64,000 bases of DNA from Nocardioides panaciterrulae (GTDB lineage Bacteria; Actinomycetota; Actinomycetes; Propionibacteriales; Nocardioidaceae): NCBI RefSeq assembly GCF_013409645.1, contig NZ_JACCBG010000001.1, positions 3,780,001 to 3,844,000 of the forward strand, read 5' to 3'. A program made the position numbers and the translations under genes. How positions within the stretch are numbered: the stretch's first letter is position 1; every line of letters starts with the position of its first letter. Below are positions 23,281 through 32,902 of the stretch, in pieces. Under the pieces are notes generated by a model. The model ran no database searches. It had not been told where the DNA came from and was given only the letters and a program-made list of their open reading frames with translations.

Positions 23281-24717
23281 ATGCCCAAGCCACCACGTAC
23301 GACGTACCGCTGCACCGAGTGCGGCTGGGAGGCCGCCAAGTGGGTCGGCCGCTGCGGCGAGTGCCAGGCCTGGGGGTCGGTCGTGGAGGCCGCGTCGTCC
23401 TCGGGCACCGTCTCGCGGACCGCCGCGAGCCCGGTGACCACCGCGGCGGTCCCCATCGGCCAGGTCTCGGTGGAGGAGTCGGCGTTCCGTCCCAGCGGGG
23501 TGCCCGAGCTCGACCGGGTGCTGGGCGGTGGGCTGGTCCCCGGCGCCGCGATCCTGCTCGCCGGCGAGCCCGGGGTCGGCAAGAGCACGCTGCTGCTCGA
23601 GGTGGCCGCCCAGACCGCGCGCCGCCGGCACCGCACGCTCTACGTCACCGGCGAGGAGTCGGCCTCGCAGGTGCGCCTGCGCGCGGACCGCACCGGCGGC
23701 GTGCACGACGAGCTCTACCTCGCCGCCGAGACCGACCTCGGCGCGGTGCTGACCCACATCGAGCAGGTCCGGCCGACGCTGCTGGTGGTCGACTCCGTGC
23801 AGACCATCGGCGCCTCCGGCGTCGAGGGCGTGCCCGGCGGCGTGACCCAGGTCAAGGAGGTCGCGGCCGCGCTGGTGCGGGTCGCCAAGACCCGCAACAT
23901 CACCACGGTGCTCGTCGGCCACGTCACCAAGGACGGCTCGATCGCCGGTCCGCGGGTGCTCGAGCACGTCGTCGACGTGGTGCTCCACTTCGAGGGCGAC
24001 CGCAACTCCCGGTTCCGGATGGTGCGGGCCATGAAGAACCGGTTCGGCCCGGTCGACGAGGTCGGTTGCTTCGACCTCTCCGCCGGCGGGATCACCGCGG
24101 TGACCGACCCCACCGGGTTGTTCGTGGAGAACCACCACACCAGCGTCCCGGGCACCTGCGTCGCGGTCACCATGGAGGGCCGGCGACCGCTGCTCGCCGA
24201 GGTGCAGGGGCTGGTGACGCCCACCGCCTCCGAGCGGCCGCGGCGGACCACCTCGGGGCTGGACGGGTCGCGGCTGGCCATGGTGCTGGCGGTGCTGCAG
24301 CAGCACTGCGGGATCCGGCTGCACAACCACGACGTGTTCGCCTCCACCGTCGGTGGCGCCCGGCTCACCGAGCCGGCCAGCGACCTCGCGCTGGCGGTCG
24401 CGGTCGCCGGGGCGGCCTTCGGGCGGCCCACGCCGCACGGGGTGGTCGCCATGGGCGAGATCGGCCTGGCCGGGGAGCTGCGGCGGGTCCGCGACCTGCC
24501 CCAGCGGATCGCCGAGGCCGCCCGGCTCGGCTTCCGGGTCGCGCTGGTGCCGATGGAGCCCGGCGAGCGGGCGCCCGGGCGGTTGCAGGCCGTCAACCAC
24601 GTGGCGCCGGTGCCGACCGTCGACGGCATGAAGGTCATCGGTGTCCCCGACGTGCGCTCCGGGTTGCAGATGCTCAAGGTGACCCGCGAGCAGACCGAGC
24701 GACCCCACTCCCTGTGA
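23281..24717 (+). CDS. radA: DNA repair protein RadA (Sms)
   Basis: This 478-residue RecA-like ATPase promotes branch migration in recombinational repair. A C4 zinc finger lies at Cys11, Cys14, Cys25 and Cys28. Walker A (GEPGVGKST) is near 95-103, the KNRFG motif is near 252, and the C terminus has a Lon-like domain with LGxxGELRRV-type blocks. The ATG at 23281 gives the family N terminus; a longer frame upstream is not conserved. disA follows 190 bp downstream, as in mycobacteria (Rv3585-Rv3586), consistent with a shared DNA-damage role. Confidence 0.95.
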   Translation: MPKPPRTTYRCTECGWEAAKWVGRCGECQAWGSVVEAASSSGTVSRTAASPVTTAAVPIGQVSVEESAFRPSGVPELDRVLGGGLVPGAAILLAGEPGVGKSTLLLEVAAQTARRRHRTLYVTGEESASQVRLRADRTGGVHDELYLAAETDLGAVLTHIEQVRPTLLVVDSVQTIGASGVEGVPGGVTQVKEVAAALVRVAKTRNITTVLVGHVTKDGSIAGPRVLEHVVDVVLHFEGDRNSRFRMVRAMKNRFGPVDEVGCFDLSAGGITAVTDPTGLFVENHHTSVPGTCVAVTMEGRRPLLAEVQGLVTPTASERPRRTTSGLDGSRLAMVLAVLQQHCGIRLHNHDVFASTVGGARLTEPASDLALAVAVAGAAFGRPTPHGVVAMGEIGLAGELRRVRDLPQRIAEAARLGFRVALVPMEPGERAPGRLQAVNHVAPVPTVDGMKVIGVPDVRSGLQMLKVTREQTERPHSL

Positions 24718-24857
24718 GTCCGCCCTGGGTGTCCGCCCTGTGCGGGGACTGTCGATTACGGGACTGCCGGGGGCGGTGACCCGGGGACCCGGGGACCCCC
24801 GGGCGCCGCGGGTCGACCGCCCGGCGTACTGGCAAGCACAACACGCCGGTGTCCGCC

Positions 24858-24863
24858 TAGACT
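24858..24863 (+). promoter_or_regulatory. -10 element of disA promoter (leadered)
   Basis: TAGACT lies 45 nt before the disA GTG, and a GGAGGG ribosome-binding site follows near 24896. No convincing -35 is visible. Confidence 0.4.
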
Positions 24864-24908
24864 TGGCGCGCGGCCGACCAACGCCGCACCCGGACGGAGG
24901 GAATCGGC

Positions 24909-25994
24909 GTGGTGGCCACGGATCGCTCGGACGAGACGCTGCGCCTGCGCGCCGCCCTCGCCTCCATCGCCCCCGGCACCGCCCTGCGCGACGGGCTGGA
25001 GCGGATCCTGCGCGGGCGCACCGGCGCGCTGATCGTGCTCGGCCACGACAGGACGGTCGAGTCGCTCTCCACCGGGGGGTTCACCCTCGACGTGCCGTTC
25101 ACCGCCACCGGCCTGCGCGAGCTCGCCAAGATGGACGGCGCGATCATCGTCGACAAGGACGTGACCCGCATCTACCGGGCCGCGGTGCACCTGATGCCCG
25201 ACCACACGATCCCCTCGGAGGAGACCGGCACCCGGCACCGCACCGCCGACCGGGTCGCCCGGCAGACCCACTACCCGGTGATCTCGGTGTCCCAGTCGAT
25301 GCAGATCATCGCGGTGTACGTCGGTGCGACCCGGCACGTGCTGGAGGACTCCGGCCAGATCCTGTCCCGCGCCAACCAGGCGCTGGCGACGCTGGAGCGC
25401 TACAAGCTGCGCCTCGACGAGGTCGCCAGCACGCTCTCGGCGCTGGAGATCGAGGACCTCGTCACCGTGCGCGACGTGGCGGTGGTGGCCCAGCGCCTCG
25501 AGATGGTCACCCGGATCGCCCGCGAGATCGAGGACTACGTGCTCGAGCTCGGCACCGACGGCCGGCTGCTCTCGCTGCAGCTGGAGGAGCTGATCACCGG
25601 GGTGGACGCCGAGCGCGAGCTGGTGATCCGCGACTACCTGCCCGCGGGGCGGCGCACCAAGACCCCGGAGGCGCTGCTGCAGCGGCTGGAGTCCCTCTCG
25701 CCCACCGAGCTCGTCGACCCCGCCGCTGCGGCGCGCGCGCTGGGGCTCGGCACCGGTGAGCACCTCGACGGGGCCGTGGCACCGCGCGGCTACCGGCTGC
25801 TCGCCAAGGTCCCCCGGCTGCCCAGCTCGGTCGTCGACCGGCTCGTCGACCACTTCGGCACCCTGCAGAAGCTGCTCTCCGCGGGCATCGACGACCTCCA
25901 GGCGGTCGAGGGCGTCGGCGAGCTGCGCGCCCGCAGCGTGCGCGAGGGCCTCTCGAGGCTGGCCGAGTCGACGATCCTCGAGCGCTACGTCTGA
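24909..25994 (+). CDS. disA: DNA integrity scanning protein / diadenylate cyclase DisA
   Basis: This 361-residue enzyme makes c-di-AMP from two ATP and scans DNA for lesions. The cyclase domain carries the DGA motif near residue 76 and the RHR motif (TRHRTADR) near 108-113. The C-terminal helix-hairpin-helix domain ends [19 protein letters not shown]. The GTG at 24909 is followed by another in-frame GTG that could also serve. Co-location with radA and clpC is conserved. Confidence 0.95.
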   Translation: MVATDRSDETLRLRAALASIAPGTALRDGLERILRGRTGALIVLGHDRTVESLSTGGFTLDVPFTATGLRELAKMDGAIIVDKDVTRIYRAAVHLMPDHTIPSEETGTRHRTADRVARQTHYPVISVSQSMQIIAVYVGATRHVLEDSGQILSRANQALATLERYKLRLDEVASTLSALEIEDLVTVRDVAVVAQRLEMVTRIAREIEDYVLELGTDGRLLSLQLEELITGVDAERELVIRDYLPAGRRTKTPEALLQRLESLSPTELVDPAAAARALGLGTGEHLDGAVAPRGYRLLAKVPRLPSSVVDRLVDHFGTLQKLLSAGIDDLQAVEGVGELRARSVREGLSRLAESTILERYV

Positions 25995-26009
25995 TCGACC
26001 GCGGACCCG

Positions 26010-26825
26010 TCAGTCGGCCGACGCCGAGCTGCCGGCGCTGGGCTTGTCGGAGCTGGGCTTGCCGCCGCCGTGCTTGCCGGACTGCTGCGGCTCGGGGCTG
26101 CGGGTGATCACCGGGGCGCGGGGGGCCCGCAGCTCGAACTGCTGGTCGGTCGGCTCGCCGGCCAGCGCCGCCACGTTCACGTGGTAGTAGCCGGGCATCG
26201 CCCAGTCCGTCTGCCGCGGGCAGTCGTCCTCGGAGCGGCGGCCGTTCCAGGTCACCACCACCGAGGTCGGCTGGTCGCGACGGACGACGACCTGCTCGTT
26301 CGGCACCCGATGGGGGCACTGCTGGCTCGACCAGATTTCGTCGTGGCCGGAGGTGATCTTCATGGTCAGCGTCCGCGCCGACACGTGCCAGGTGCACGCC
26401 GCCGCCTCGCGGGTCTGCAGGCCCAGCTCGAAGCGGACGCCGTCGCCCGGCCCGGCCACCGCGTGCCTGACCTCGGGGGTCACCACGATGTCGCTCGCCG
26501 CGCACGGGCCGTCGGGCTCAGCCAGGACCGGCGCCTGGCTGGCGTGGTGCTTGCCGGCTGCGGGGGTCCCGTCCGGGGTCGCCTCGAGGGTGCCGTCCGT
26601 CGGCACCGGGGGTGAGGAGGGGTCGCCCGTCCCGTCGATCGCGCCGGCCCCGTCGGTCGACGCGGTGGCGGCCGCCGGGCGCGCCTCGGGCTCGGAGGAG
26701 GCGTCGCTGCCCGAGCCGAGCAGCCGGGCGAGGCCGACGACCAGCAGCACGGCCAGCGTCAGCAGCAGCATCCGGCGCCGCCAGTAGACGCGGGCCGGCA
26801 GGGGACCACGGGTCAGGGGCGGCAT
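26010..26825 (-). CDS. Membrane-anchored secreted protein of unknown function (Rv3587c-like locus)
   Basis: The 271 residues comprise an N-terminal membrane anchor (about 18-38), a Ser/Thr/Pro/Gly linker to about 100, and a globular domain of roughly 130 residues with three Cys pairs (PDGPCAASD, AACTWHV, SQQCPH, DDCPRQ). It ends in a Lys/Ser/Gly-rich tail. The domain looks like a beta-rich extracytoplasmic fold. A gene of similar type lies next to disA in mycobacteria. TAGCGT is 7 nt before the ATG, so it is leaderless. No enzymatic motif. Confidence 0.6.
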   Translation of the reverse strand: MPPLTRGPLPARVYWRRRMLLLTLAVLLVVGLARLLGSGSDASSEPEARPAAATASTDGAGAIDGTGDPSSPPVPTDGTLEATPDGTPAAGKHHASQAPVLAEPDGPCAASDIVVTPEVRHAVAGPGDGVRFELGLQTREAAACTWHVSARTLTMKITSGHDEIWSSQQCPHRVPNEQVVVRRDQPTSVVVTWNGRRSEDDCPRQTDWAMPGYYHVNVAALAGEPTDQQFELRAPRAPVITRSPEPQQSGKHGGGKPSSDKPSAGSSASAD

Positions 26826-26894
26826 GGGCGCAACGCTAACGAGCCTTCGACCCCGCTTCGCGGTGCCACTCCGCCGACCCCGGAGAATGGCCGG

Positions 26895-27761
26895 GTGAGC
26901 GACCTGCACGAGCCCGTCCTCGCGTGGTACGACGAGCACGCCCGCGAGCTCCCGTGGCGCTCGCCCGCGGCCACCGCGTGGTCGGTGATGGTCTCGGAGT
27001 TCATGCTCCAGCAGACGCCGGTGGCGCGCGTGCTGCCCGTGCACGAGGCGTGGCTGCGGCGCTGGCCGACTCCGGGCGACCTGGCCGCCGAGCCGGCCGG
27101 CGAGGCCGTCCGCGCCTGGGGCCGGCTGGGCTACCCGCGCCGGGCGCTGCGGCTGCACGCGGCCGCCGTCGCGATCGTCGAGCAGCACGACGGTGAGGTA
27201 CCGCCGTCGTACGACGACCTGCTGGCGCTGCCCGGGGTGGGCGACTACACCGCGGCCGCGATCGCGACCTTCGCCTTCGGGCGCCGCCACGTCGTGCTCG
27301 ACACCAACGTGCGCCGGGTGCTGGCCCGGGTCGCCACCGGCGTCGAGCTCCCGGCCGCCTCGGTGACCCGGGCCGAGCGCACGCTGGCGGCCGAGCTGCT
27401 GCCCCCGGACGATCCCACCGCGGCGACCTGGTCGGTGGCGGTGATGGAGCTCGGCGCGCTGGTCTGCACGGCGGCCGGTCCCCGGTGCGGCGCGTGTCCC
27501 GTCGCCGGCCTCTGCGCCTGGCGGCGGGCCGGGCACCCGGCGTACGACGGGCCGCCGCGCCGGGTCCAGGCCTGGGCCGGCACCGACCGGCAGTGCCGCG
27601 GCCGGCTGCTCGCCGCGCTGCGCGAGACCGAGGGCGAGGTCACCCAGGCGCGCCTCGACGCCACCTGGGACGACCAGCTGCAGCGGGCCCGCAGCCTCGC
27701 CGGCCTGGTCGAGGACGGGCTGGTCGTCCGCACCCCGCGCGGCACCTACACGCTGCCCTGA
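26895..27761 (+). CDS. mutY: A/G-specific adenine glycosylase MutY
   Basis: This 288-residue enzyme removes adenine mispaired with 8-oxoguanine. The helix-hairpin-helix LPGVGDYTAAAIATFAFG is near 110-127. The 4Fe-4S cluster ligands fit C-x6-C-x2-C-x5-C near 191-207. The catalytic Glu is in the conserved VSEFMLQQTPVARV block. It lacks the long C-terminal NUDIX-like domain of E. coli MutY and is shorter, as in many actinobacteria. GAGAAT is 6 nt before the GTG, and the divergent secreted-protein gene shares the short promoter region. Confidence 0.93.
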   Translation: MSDLHEPVLAWYDEHARELPWRSPAATAWSVMVSEFMLQQTPVARVLPVHEAWLRRWPTPGDLAAEPAGEAVRAWGRLGYPRRALRLHAAAVAIVEQHDGEVPPSYDDLLALPGVGDYTAAAIATFAFGRRHVVLDTNVRRVLARVATGVELPAASVTRAERTLAAELLPPDDPTAATWSVAVMELGALVCTAAGPRCGACPVAGLCAWRRAGHPAYDGPPRRVQAWAGTDRQCRGRLLAALRETEGEVTQARLDATWDDQLQRARSLAGLVEDGLVVRTPRGTYTLP

Positions 27762-27857
27762 ACGCCACCCCGGCCGGACGAGCTCGGCTGGACGACGCGG
27801 CCGGCCGCCCTCGGGCCACGTCCTGCAGCGGTCGCCGCCGGGCGGTCCGGAGAAGCG

Positions 27858-27891
27858 GACGACCCGCCCGGCGGGTGCCGGACGGGTCGTC
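27858..27891. terminator. Bidirectional terminator between mutY and clpC
   Basis: GACGACCCG (27858-27866) pairs with CGGGTCGTC (27883-27891) over a 16-base loop. Both genes end toward this hairpin. Confidence 0.6.
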
Positions 27892-27912
27892 GCTGTGCTG
27901 CTCGGCCTCAGG

Positions 27913-30495
27913 TCACTCCGGCGACCGCGGGACGTCGGTGCCGCTGTCGGAGTCGTCGGGGCCCTCGTTCGTGGGCGCCTCGCTGCCGCCGATCTCGGCG
28001 GCCTCGAACGGCGGCACGTCGGGCAGCTGGCCGACCTTCTGGCCCCGGAAGGTGAAGGTCTGCGCGGGAGCCTCGCCCTCGACGTCGACCAGCACGATCT
28101 GGCCGGGGCCGACCTCGCCGTAGAGCATCTTCTCGGCCAGGGTGTCCTCGATCTCGCGCTGGACGGTGCGACGCAGCGGCCGCGCACCCAGGACGGGGTC
28201 GAAGCCCCGGTGGGCCAGCAGGTTCTTCGCCGCCTGCGTCAGCTCGAGCTGCATGTCGCGGTCCTTGAGCCGCTGCTCGACCCCAGCGATCATGTTGTCG
28301 ACCATCGAGATGATCTGCTCCTGCGACAGCGGCGGGAACACGATGACCTCGTCGACACGGTTGAGGAACTCGGGCCGGAAGTGCTGCTTGAGCTCCTCCG
28401 ACACCTTGCTCTTCATCCGCTCGTAGGAGCCGGCCGCGTCACCGGTCTGCTGGAAGCCGAGGTTGACGCCCTTGGCGATGTCGCGGGTGCCGAGGTTGGT
28501 GGTCATGATGATGACGGTGTTCTTGAAGTCGACCACCCGGCCCTGGGAGTCGGTCAGGCGACCCTCCTCCAGGATCTGCAGCAGGCTGTTGAAGATGTCC
28601 GGGTGGGCCTTCTCGACCTCGTCGAAGAGCACCACCGAGAACGGCTTGCGCCGCACCTTCTCGGTCAGCTGACCGCCCTCCTCGTAGCCGACGTAGCCGG
28701 GCGGGGAGCCGAACAGCCGGGAGACGGTGTGCTTCTCGCCGAACTCGCTCATGTCGAGCTGGATCAGCGCGTCCTCGTCGCCGAAGAGGAACTCCGCCAG
28801 CGTCTTGGACAGCCAGGTCTTGCCGACGCCCGAGGGGCCGGCGAAGATGAACGACCCGCCGGGCCGCTTCGGGTCCTTCAGCCCGGCGCGGGTGCGCCGG
28901 ATGGCGCGCGAGAGCGCCTTGACCGCCTGGTCCTGGCCGATGACCCGCTTGTGCAGCTCGTCCTCCATCTTGAGCAGTCGGGTGGACTCCTCCTCCGACA
29001 GCTTCACGATCGGGATGCCGGTCGCGACGGCGAGCACCTCGGCGATCAGCTCCTCGTCGACCTCGGCGACCTCGTCCATGTCGCCCGAGCGCCACTGCTT
29101 CTCGCGCTCGGACTTCTTGAGCATCAGCTGCTTCTCCTCGTCGCGCAGGCGCGCGGCGGCCTCGAAGTCCTGGCCGTCGATCGCGGCCTCCTTGCGCTGC
29201 CGGACCTCGCCGATCTTGTCGTCGTACTCGCGCAGGTCCGCGGGCGCGGTCATCCGGCGGATGCGCAGCCGAGAGCCGGCCTCGTCGATGAGGTCGATCG
29301 CCTTGTCCGGCAGGAACCGGTCGGAGATGTAGCGGTCGGCCAGCGTCGCCGCCGAGACCAGCGCCTCGTCGGTGATCGTGACCCGGTGGTGCGCCTCGTA
29401 GCGGTCGCGCAGGCCCTTGAGCATCTCGATCGTGTGCGCGATCGACGGCTCGGCGACCTGGATCGGCTGGAAGCGGCGCTCCAGGGCGGCGTCCTTCTCG
29501 AGGTACTTGCGGTACTCGTCGAGGGTGGTCGCGCCGATGGTCTGCAGCTCGCCGCGGGCCAGCATCGGCTTGAGGATGCTGGCGGCGTCGATCGCGCCCT
29601 CGGCCGCCCCGGCGCCGACGAGGGTGTGGATCTCGTCGATGAACAGCACGATGTCGCCGCGGGTGCGGATCTCCTTGAGCACCTTCTTCAGGCGCTCCTC
29701 GAAGTCACCGCGGTAGCGCGAGCCCGCGACCAGCGCACCGAGGTCGAGGGTGTAGATCTGCTTGTCCTTCAGGGTCTCCGGCACGTTGCCCTTGACGATG
29801 TCCTGGGCCAGGCCCTCGACGATGGTCGTCTTGCCGACGCCCGGCTCGCCGATGAGCACCGGGTTGTTCTTGGTCCGGCGGGACAGGATCTGCATGACCC
29901 GCTCGATCTCCTGCTCCCGGCCGATGACCGGGTCCAGCTTGCCCTCGCGGGCGTCCTGGGTGAGGTTGCGACCGAACTGGTCGAGCACGAGCGAGGAGGA
30001 GGGCGCGTCGCTCGACGCGCCGCTGGTGGTCGCGCCCGAGGAGGCCGACTCCTTGCCCTGGAAGCCCGAGAGCAGCTGGATGACCTGCTGGCGCACCCGG
30101 TTGAGGTCCGCGCCGAGCTTCTGCAGCACCTGCGCCGCGACGCCCTCGCCCTCGCGGATCAGGCCGAGCAGGATGTGCTCGGTGCCGATGTAGGAGTGGC
30201 CGAGCTGCAGCGCCTCGCGCAGGGACAGCTCGAGCACCTTCTTGGCGCGCGGGGTGAACGGGATGTGGCCGCTGGGCGCCTGCTGGCCCTGGCCGATGAT
30301 CTCCTCGACCTGGGCGCGGACCGCCTCCAGCGAGATGTCGAGGCTCTCGAGCGCCTTCGCGGCCACTCCCTCACCCTCGTGGATCAGGCCGAGCAGGATG
30401 TGCTCGGTGCCGATGTAGTTGTGGGAGAGCATGCGGGCCTCTTCCTGGGCCAGCACGACCACCCTGCGGGCTCGGTCTGTGAACCGCTCGAACAT
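27913..30495 (-). CDS. clpC: ATP-dependent Clp protease ATPase subunit ClpC
   Basis: This 860-residue AAA+ unfoldase feeds substrates to ClpP. Two N-domain repeats occupy about 1-145. D1 has Walker A GEPGVGKT near 213, and the UVR-like middle region is around 420-455. D2 has Walker A GPSGVGKT near 551 and Walker [12 protein letters not shown]. The length equals mycobacterial ClpC1. An AGGAG site precedes the ATG. It lies downstream of lsr2, with inverted repeats in the 271-bp gap between them. Confidence 0.97.
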   Translation of the reverse strand: MFERFTDRARRVVVLAQEEARMLSHNYIGTEHILLGLIHEGEGVAAKALESLDISLEAVRAQVEEIIGQGQQAPSGHIPFTPRAKKVLELSLREALQLGHSYIGTEHILLGLIREGEGVAAQVLQKLGADLNRVRQQVIQLLSGFQGKESASSGATTSGASSDAPSSSLVLDQFGRNLTQDAREGKLDPVIGREQEIERVMQILSRRTKNNPVLIGEPGVGKTTIVEGLAQDIVKGNVPETLKDKQIYTLDLGALVAGSRYRGDFEERLKKVLKEIRTRGDIVLFIDEIHTLVGAGAAEGAIDAASILKPMLARGELQTIGATTLDEYRKYLEKDAALERRFQPIQVAEPSIAHTIEMLKGLRDRYEAHHRVTITDEALVSAATLADRYISDRFLPDKAIDLIDEAGSRLRIRRMTAPADLREYDDKIGEVRQRKEAAIDGQDFEAAARLRDEEKQLMLKKSEREKQWRSGDMDEVAEVDEELIAEVLAVATGIPIVKLSEEESTRLLKMEDELHKRVIGQDQAVKALSRAIRRTRAGLKDPKRPGGSFIFAGPSGVGKTWLSKTLAEFLFGDEDALIQLDMSEFGEKHTVSRLFGSPPGYVGYEEGGQLTEKVRRKPFSVVLFDEVEKAHPDIFNSLLQILEEGRLTDSQGRVVDFKNTVIIMTTNLGTRDIAKGVNLGFQQTGDAAGSYERMKSKVSEELKQHFRPEFLNRVDEVIVFPPLSQEQIISMVDNMIAGVEQRLKDRDMQLELTQAAKNLLAHRGFDPVLGARPLRRTVQREIEDTLAEKMLYGEVGPGQIVLVDVEGEAPAQTFTFRGQKVGQLPDVPPFEAAEIGGSEAPTNEGPDDSDSGTDVPRSPE

Positions 30496-30670
30496 TGGGC
30501 AACTCTCCTCGGAGTTCGGGGGCCGTCCCGCTCATGGACCACGGGACCGGACATGTGAACTAACCCCGTCCACAGCCTACGCGTTCCCGATTCGGCCGCG
30601 TCCACGCTCTGCTGTGAGCGAACACCGTCCCGGCGTGGGCGCGGTGGGCGGCGCCGTTCGGCCCCGCCAG

Positions 30671-30757
30671 ACGCCGAGTCGGCGCTGGTTGACGCCCTGG
30701 GCGTCGACCAGCGCCGACTCGGGGTGGTGCGGGTGTCAACGAGCGCCGACTCGGCGT
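30671..30757. repeat. Palindromic repeat array in the lsr2-clpC gap (one inverted + two direct copies)
   Basis: An inverted copy lies at 30671-30693 and direct copies at 30703-30722 and 30735-30757, the two direct copies 32 bp apart. Each copy has an arm GTCAACnAG (GTCGACCAG in one) followed by the core CGCCGACTCGGCG. The inverted copy and first direct copy form a stem of about 23 bp with one G-T pair and a very short loop. The array begins 10 bp beyond the lsr2 stop codon, so it may also terminate lsr2. The rest of the 30496-30766 gap shows no other gene. Confidence 0.75.
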
Positions 30758-30766
30758 GGTGGTGGG

Positions 30767-31102
30767 TCAGTGGGCGGCGGCGTAGGCCTCGCGCACCTCG
30801 GCCGAGACGCGGCCGCGCTCGGGCACGTCGTAGCCGTTGCTGCGCGCCCAGTCGCGGATCTCCTTGGCGCTAGGGCCCCCGGACGCGGACGCCGCGGCCC
30901 GGCGGCCGCCGCCGCGGCGCGACCCGCTGGCGACCTTGCGCGCGTGGCCGACGAACTCCGCCATCGCCTCGCGCAGGCGGGCGGCGTTCGCGTCGTTCAG
31001 GTCGATCTCGTACGACGTGCCGTCGAGACCGAAGGAGACCGACTCCGTCGCCTCGCTCCCGTCGAGATCGTCGACGAGCACGATGTTGACCTTCTGCGCC
31101 AT
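30767..31102 (-). CDS. lsr2: Nucleoid-associated protein Lsr2
   Basis: This 111-residue xenogeneic silencer binds the minor groove of AT-rich DNA. The N-terminal beta-rich oligomerisation segment starts AQKVNIVLVDDLDG. A flexible Arg/Gly/Ala linker (about 60-78) leads to the C-terminal DNA-binding domain with the RGR hook at 96-98. The ATG at 31102 gives the family length, with a GAGG site upstream. Position between clpC and coaX is conserved in actinobacteria. An AT-rich promoter region precedes it. Confidence 0.95.
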   Translation of the reverse strand: MAQKVNIVLVDDLDGSEATESVSFGLDGTSYEIDLNDANAARLREAMAEFVGHARKVASGSRRGGGRRAAASASGGPSAKEIRDWARSNGYDVPERGRVSAEVREAYAAAH

Positions 31103-31149
31103 GGAAACCTCATCCGATAGAATTGGCATTCCGGAAACCCGGTGAATTC

Positions 31150-31180
31150 ATTATGCCAGAAACCAAATAGAGAATGTCAA
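31150..31180 (-). promoter_or_regulatory. lsr2 promoter in an AT-rich island
   Basis: On the minus strand TTGACA (31180-31175) and CATAAT (31155-31150) are separated by 19 nt, with the start codon about 48 nt downstream of the -10. The 60 bases at 31141-31200 contain only 27 G/C, far below the neighbourhood; such DNA would suit Lsr2 self-binding. The rest of 31103-31397 has no gene. Confidence 0.55.
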
Positions 31181-31397
31181 CCTCGGCGAAGGTGGATACG
31201 AGTGCGACGCGGATCCCGGCGGGAGCGATATCACGACCACCGTATTCGGGAGAAATTGCGGTGTCCCCGATATCGGACTCTTCCCAGATGAGGGTGTAGT
31301 CCACGTCGCGTGCCCGGTCGGCGCGTCGGTGGCCCGGTAGGGGTCGAGGTCTTCCGAAGATGAAGGCGCCTACACCTGACATCTGGAAGACCTCGAC

Positions 31398-32068
31398 GTG
31401 CCTGACGCCATCGTGGTGCCGGCCTTCTCCCGGCATGATCTGACCGCCTTCGCTCGACTCGACGGCCTCGGCCTCACTGTCATCGGGCAGCGACTCGAAC
31501 CCGATCGAGCAGTGCTGGCCTGCAGCGTCGTCGAACCCGACCAGTGGTGCCGGCGCTGCGGTGGCGAGGGCACCCCGCGCGACACCGTGGTCCGTCGGCT
31601 GGCGCACGAGCCGCTGGGCTGGCGGCCGAGCCGCGGGCGAAGCTCTCGCGTGCAGGTCTGCGGTGGGCACTGGAAGGGATCGTGGTGCAGCACCTGACCG
31701 TCGCCCGGGTCGCCGAGGGACTCGGAGTCGCCTGGGACACCGTCAACAGCGCGGTCCTGGCCGAGGGCAGGCGGGTCCTGATCGATGACGACAATCGGTT
31801 CGCTGGTGTGAAGGTCGTTGGGGTCGACAAGCACGTGTGGAGGCACACCCGACGTGGCGAGAAGTACGTGACCGTGATCATCGACCTCACCGAGGACGTA
31901 CTCGCCCACTTCGACCGCCCCGGCACCAGCAACGGACCAACCGAAGCCATCGACGGACGACTCGAGCACCTCCGCGGCTCCGCCTTGGGGTTCCGCAACC
32001 TGACCAACCACATCGCCAGATCACTGCTCGAGACCGGCGGATTCAGGCCCCAACTACACCCGCGATTG
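31398..32068 (+). pseudogene. ISL3-family transposase, inactivated by two internal deletions
   Basis: The N-terminal part (GTG at 31398 to about 31628) has the zinc-ribbon start CRRC of ISL3 transposases and ends around HEPLGWRP. The frame then shifts at about 31630 and resumes as RAKLSRAGLRWALEGIVVQH, continuing to KYVTVIIDLT. It then jumps in frame to LAHFDRPGTSNGPTEA and the normal C-terminal end at GFRPQLHPRLG. The missing central block should hold most of the DDE core, so it cannot be functional. Clear terminal inverted repeats were not located. It sits between lsr2 and coaX, where mycobacteria have lysS. Confidence 0.8.
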
Positions 32069-32126
32069 GGATGGGACCGATATCGACCGCTCGGTGGGCG
32101 CGCGCACCGAAAGCCGGGCGACGCGA

Positions 32127-32900
32127 TCAGGTGTTGCGGGCGAACACCATCTCGAGCCCTCGCAGCGTCAGCCACGGCGCGTGGTCGGTGAAGCAGCGGC
32201 ACTCCTCGAGCACGACCGGCGCGAGATATCCGGTCGCGATCACCCGCACCTGCGAGGCCGGCTCGCCCAGCTCGGCGATCATCCGCGCGACAATTCCCTC
32301 GACCTGGCTGGCGACCCCGAAGAGCATTCCCGACTGCAGCGCCTCGACGGTGTTCTTCGCAATGACCGAACGCGGCCGCAGCAGCTCGACCTTGCGCAGC
32401 TGCGCGCCGCGGGCGCCGAGAGCATCCAGCGAGATCTCGATGCCCGGGGCGATCGCGCCGCCGACGAACTGTCCGCGGCCGTTGACCACGTCGAAGGTGG
32501 TCGCGGTGCCCCCGAAGTCGACGACGACGGCCGGGCCGCCGAAGTCCCGGGCGGCGGCCAGCGCGTTGATGATCCGGTCGGAGCCGACCTCGCGCGGGTT
32601 GTCCATCAGCACGGGCACGCCGGTGCGCACGCCCGGCTCGACCACCACCCGCGGGACCGCGGGGAAGTGGGTCGCCAGCATCTCCCGCCACTCGTGCAGC
32701 ACCGCGGGGACCGTCGCGCAGACCGCGATCCCGTCGACCTGCTCCAGCAGTCCGCCGAGCAGACCGCGCAGCGCCACGGCCCAGTCGTCGGCCGTGCGCC
32801 GCTCGTCGGTGGCGATCCGCCAGTCGTGCCCCACTGTGCCGTCCTCGAGCAGGCCCAGCACGGTGTGGGTGTTGCCGATGTCGGCGGCCAGCAGCGCCAC
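32127..32900 (-). CDS. coaX: Type III pantothenate kinase
   Basis: This 257-residue ASKHA-fold kinase catalyses the first step of coenzyme A synthesis. Recognised blocks are ADIGNTHTVLGLL at the N terminus, GSDRIINALAAARDFG, and VDFGGTATTFDVVNGRGQFVGGAIAPGI. These bind phosphate and pantothenate, and the type III enzyme is not feedback-inhibited by CoA. It lies 2 bp from nadC, and the pan genes are close by, so vitamin B5/CoA and NAD synthesis are physically linked. Confidence 0.93.
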   Translation of the reverse strand: MALLAADIGNTHTVLGLLEDGTVGHDWRIATDERRTADDWAVALRGLLGGLLEQVDGIAVCATVPAVLHEWREMLATHFPAVPRVVVEPGVRTGVPVLMDNPREVGSDRIINALAAARDFGGPAVVVDFGGTATTFDVVNGRGQFVGGAIAPGIEISLDALGARGAQLRKVELLRPRSVIAKNTVEALQSGMLFGVASQVEGIVARMIAELGEPASQVRVIATGYLAPVVLEECRCFTDHAPWLTLRGLEMVFARNT

Positions 32901-32902
32901 GG

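Noticed and set aside
31110..31670. A remnant of lysS between lsr2 and coaX
   Set aside because: None of the frames in this stretch shows lysyl-tRNA synthetase motifs.
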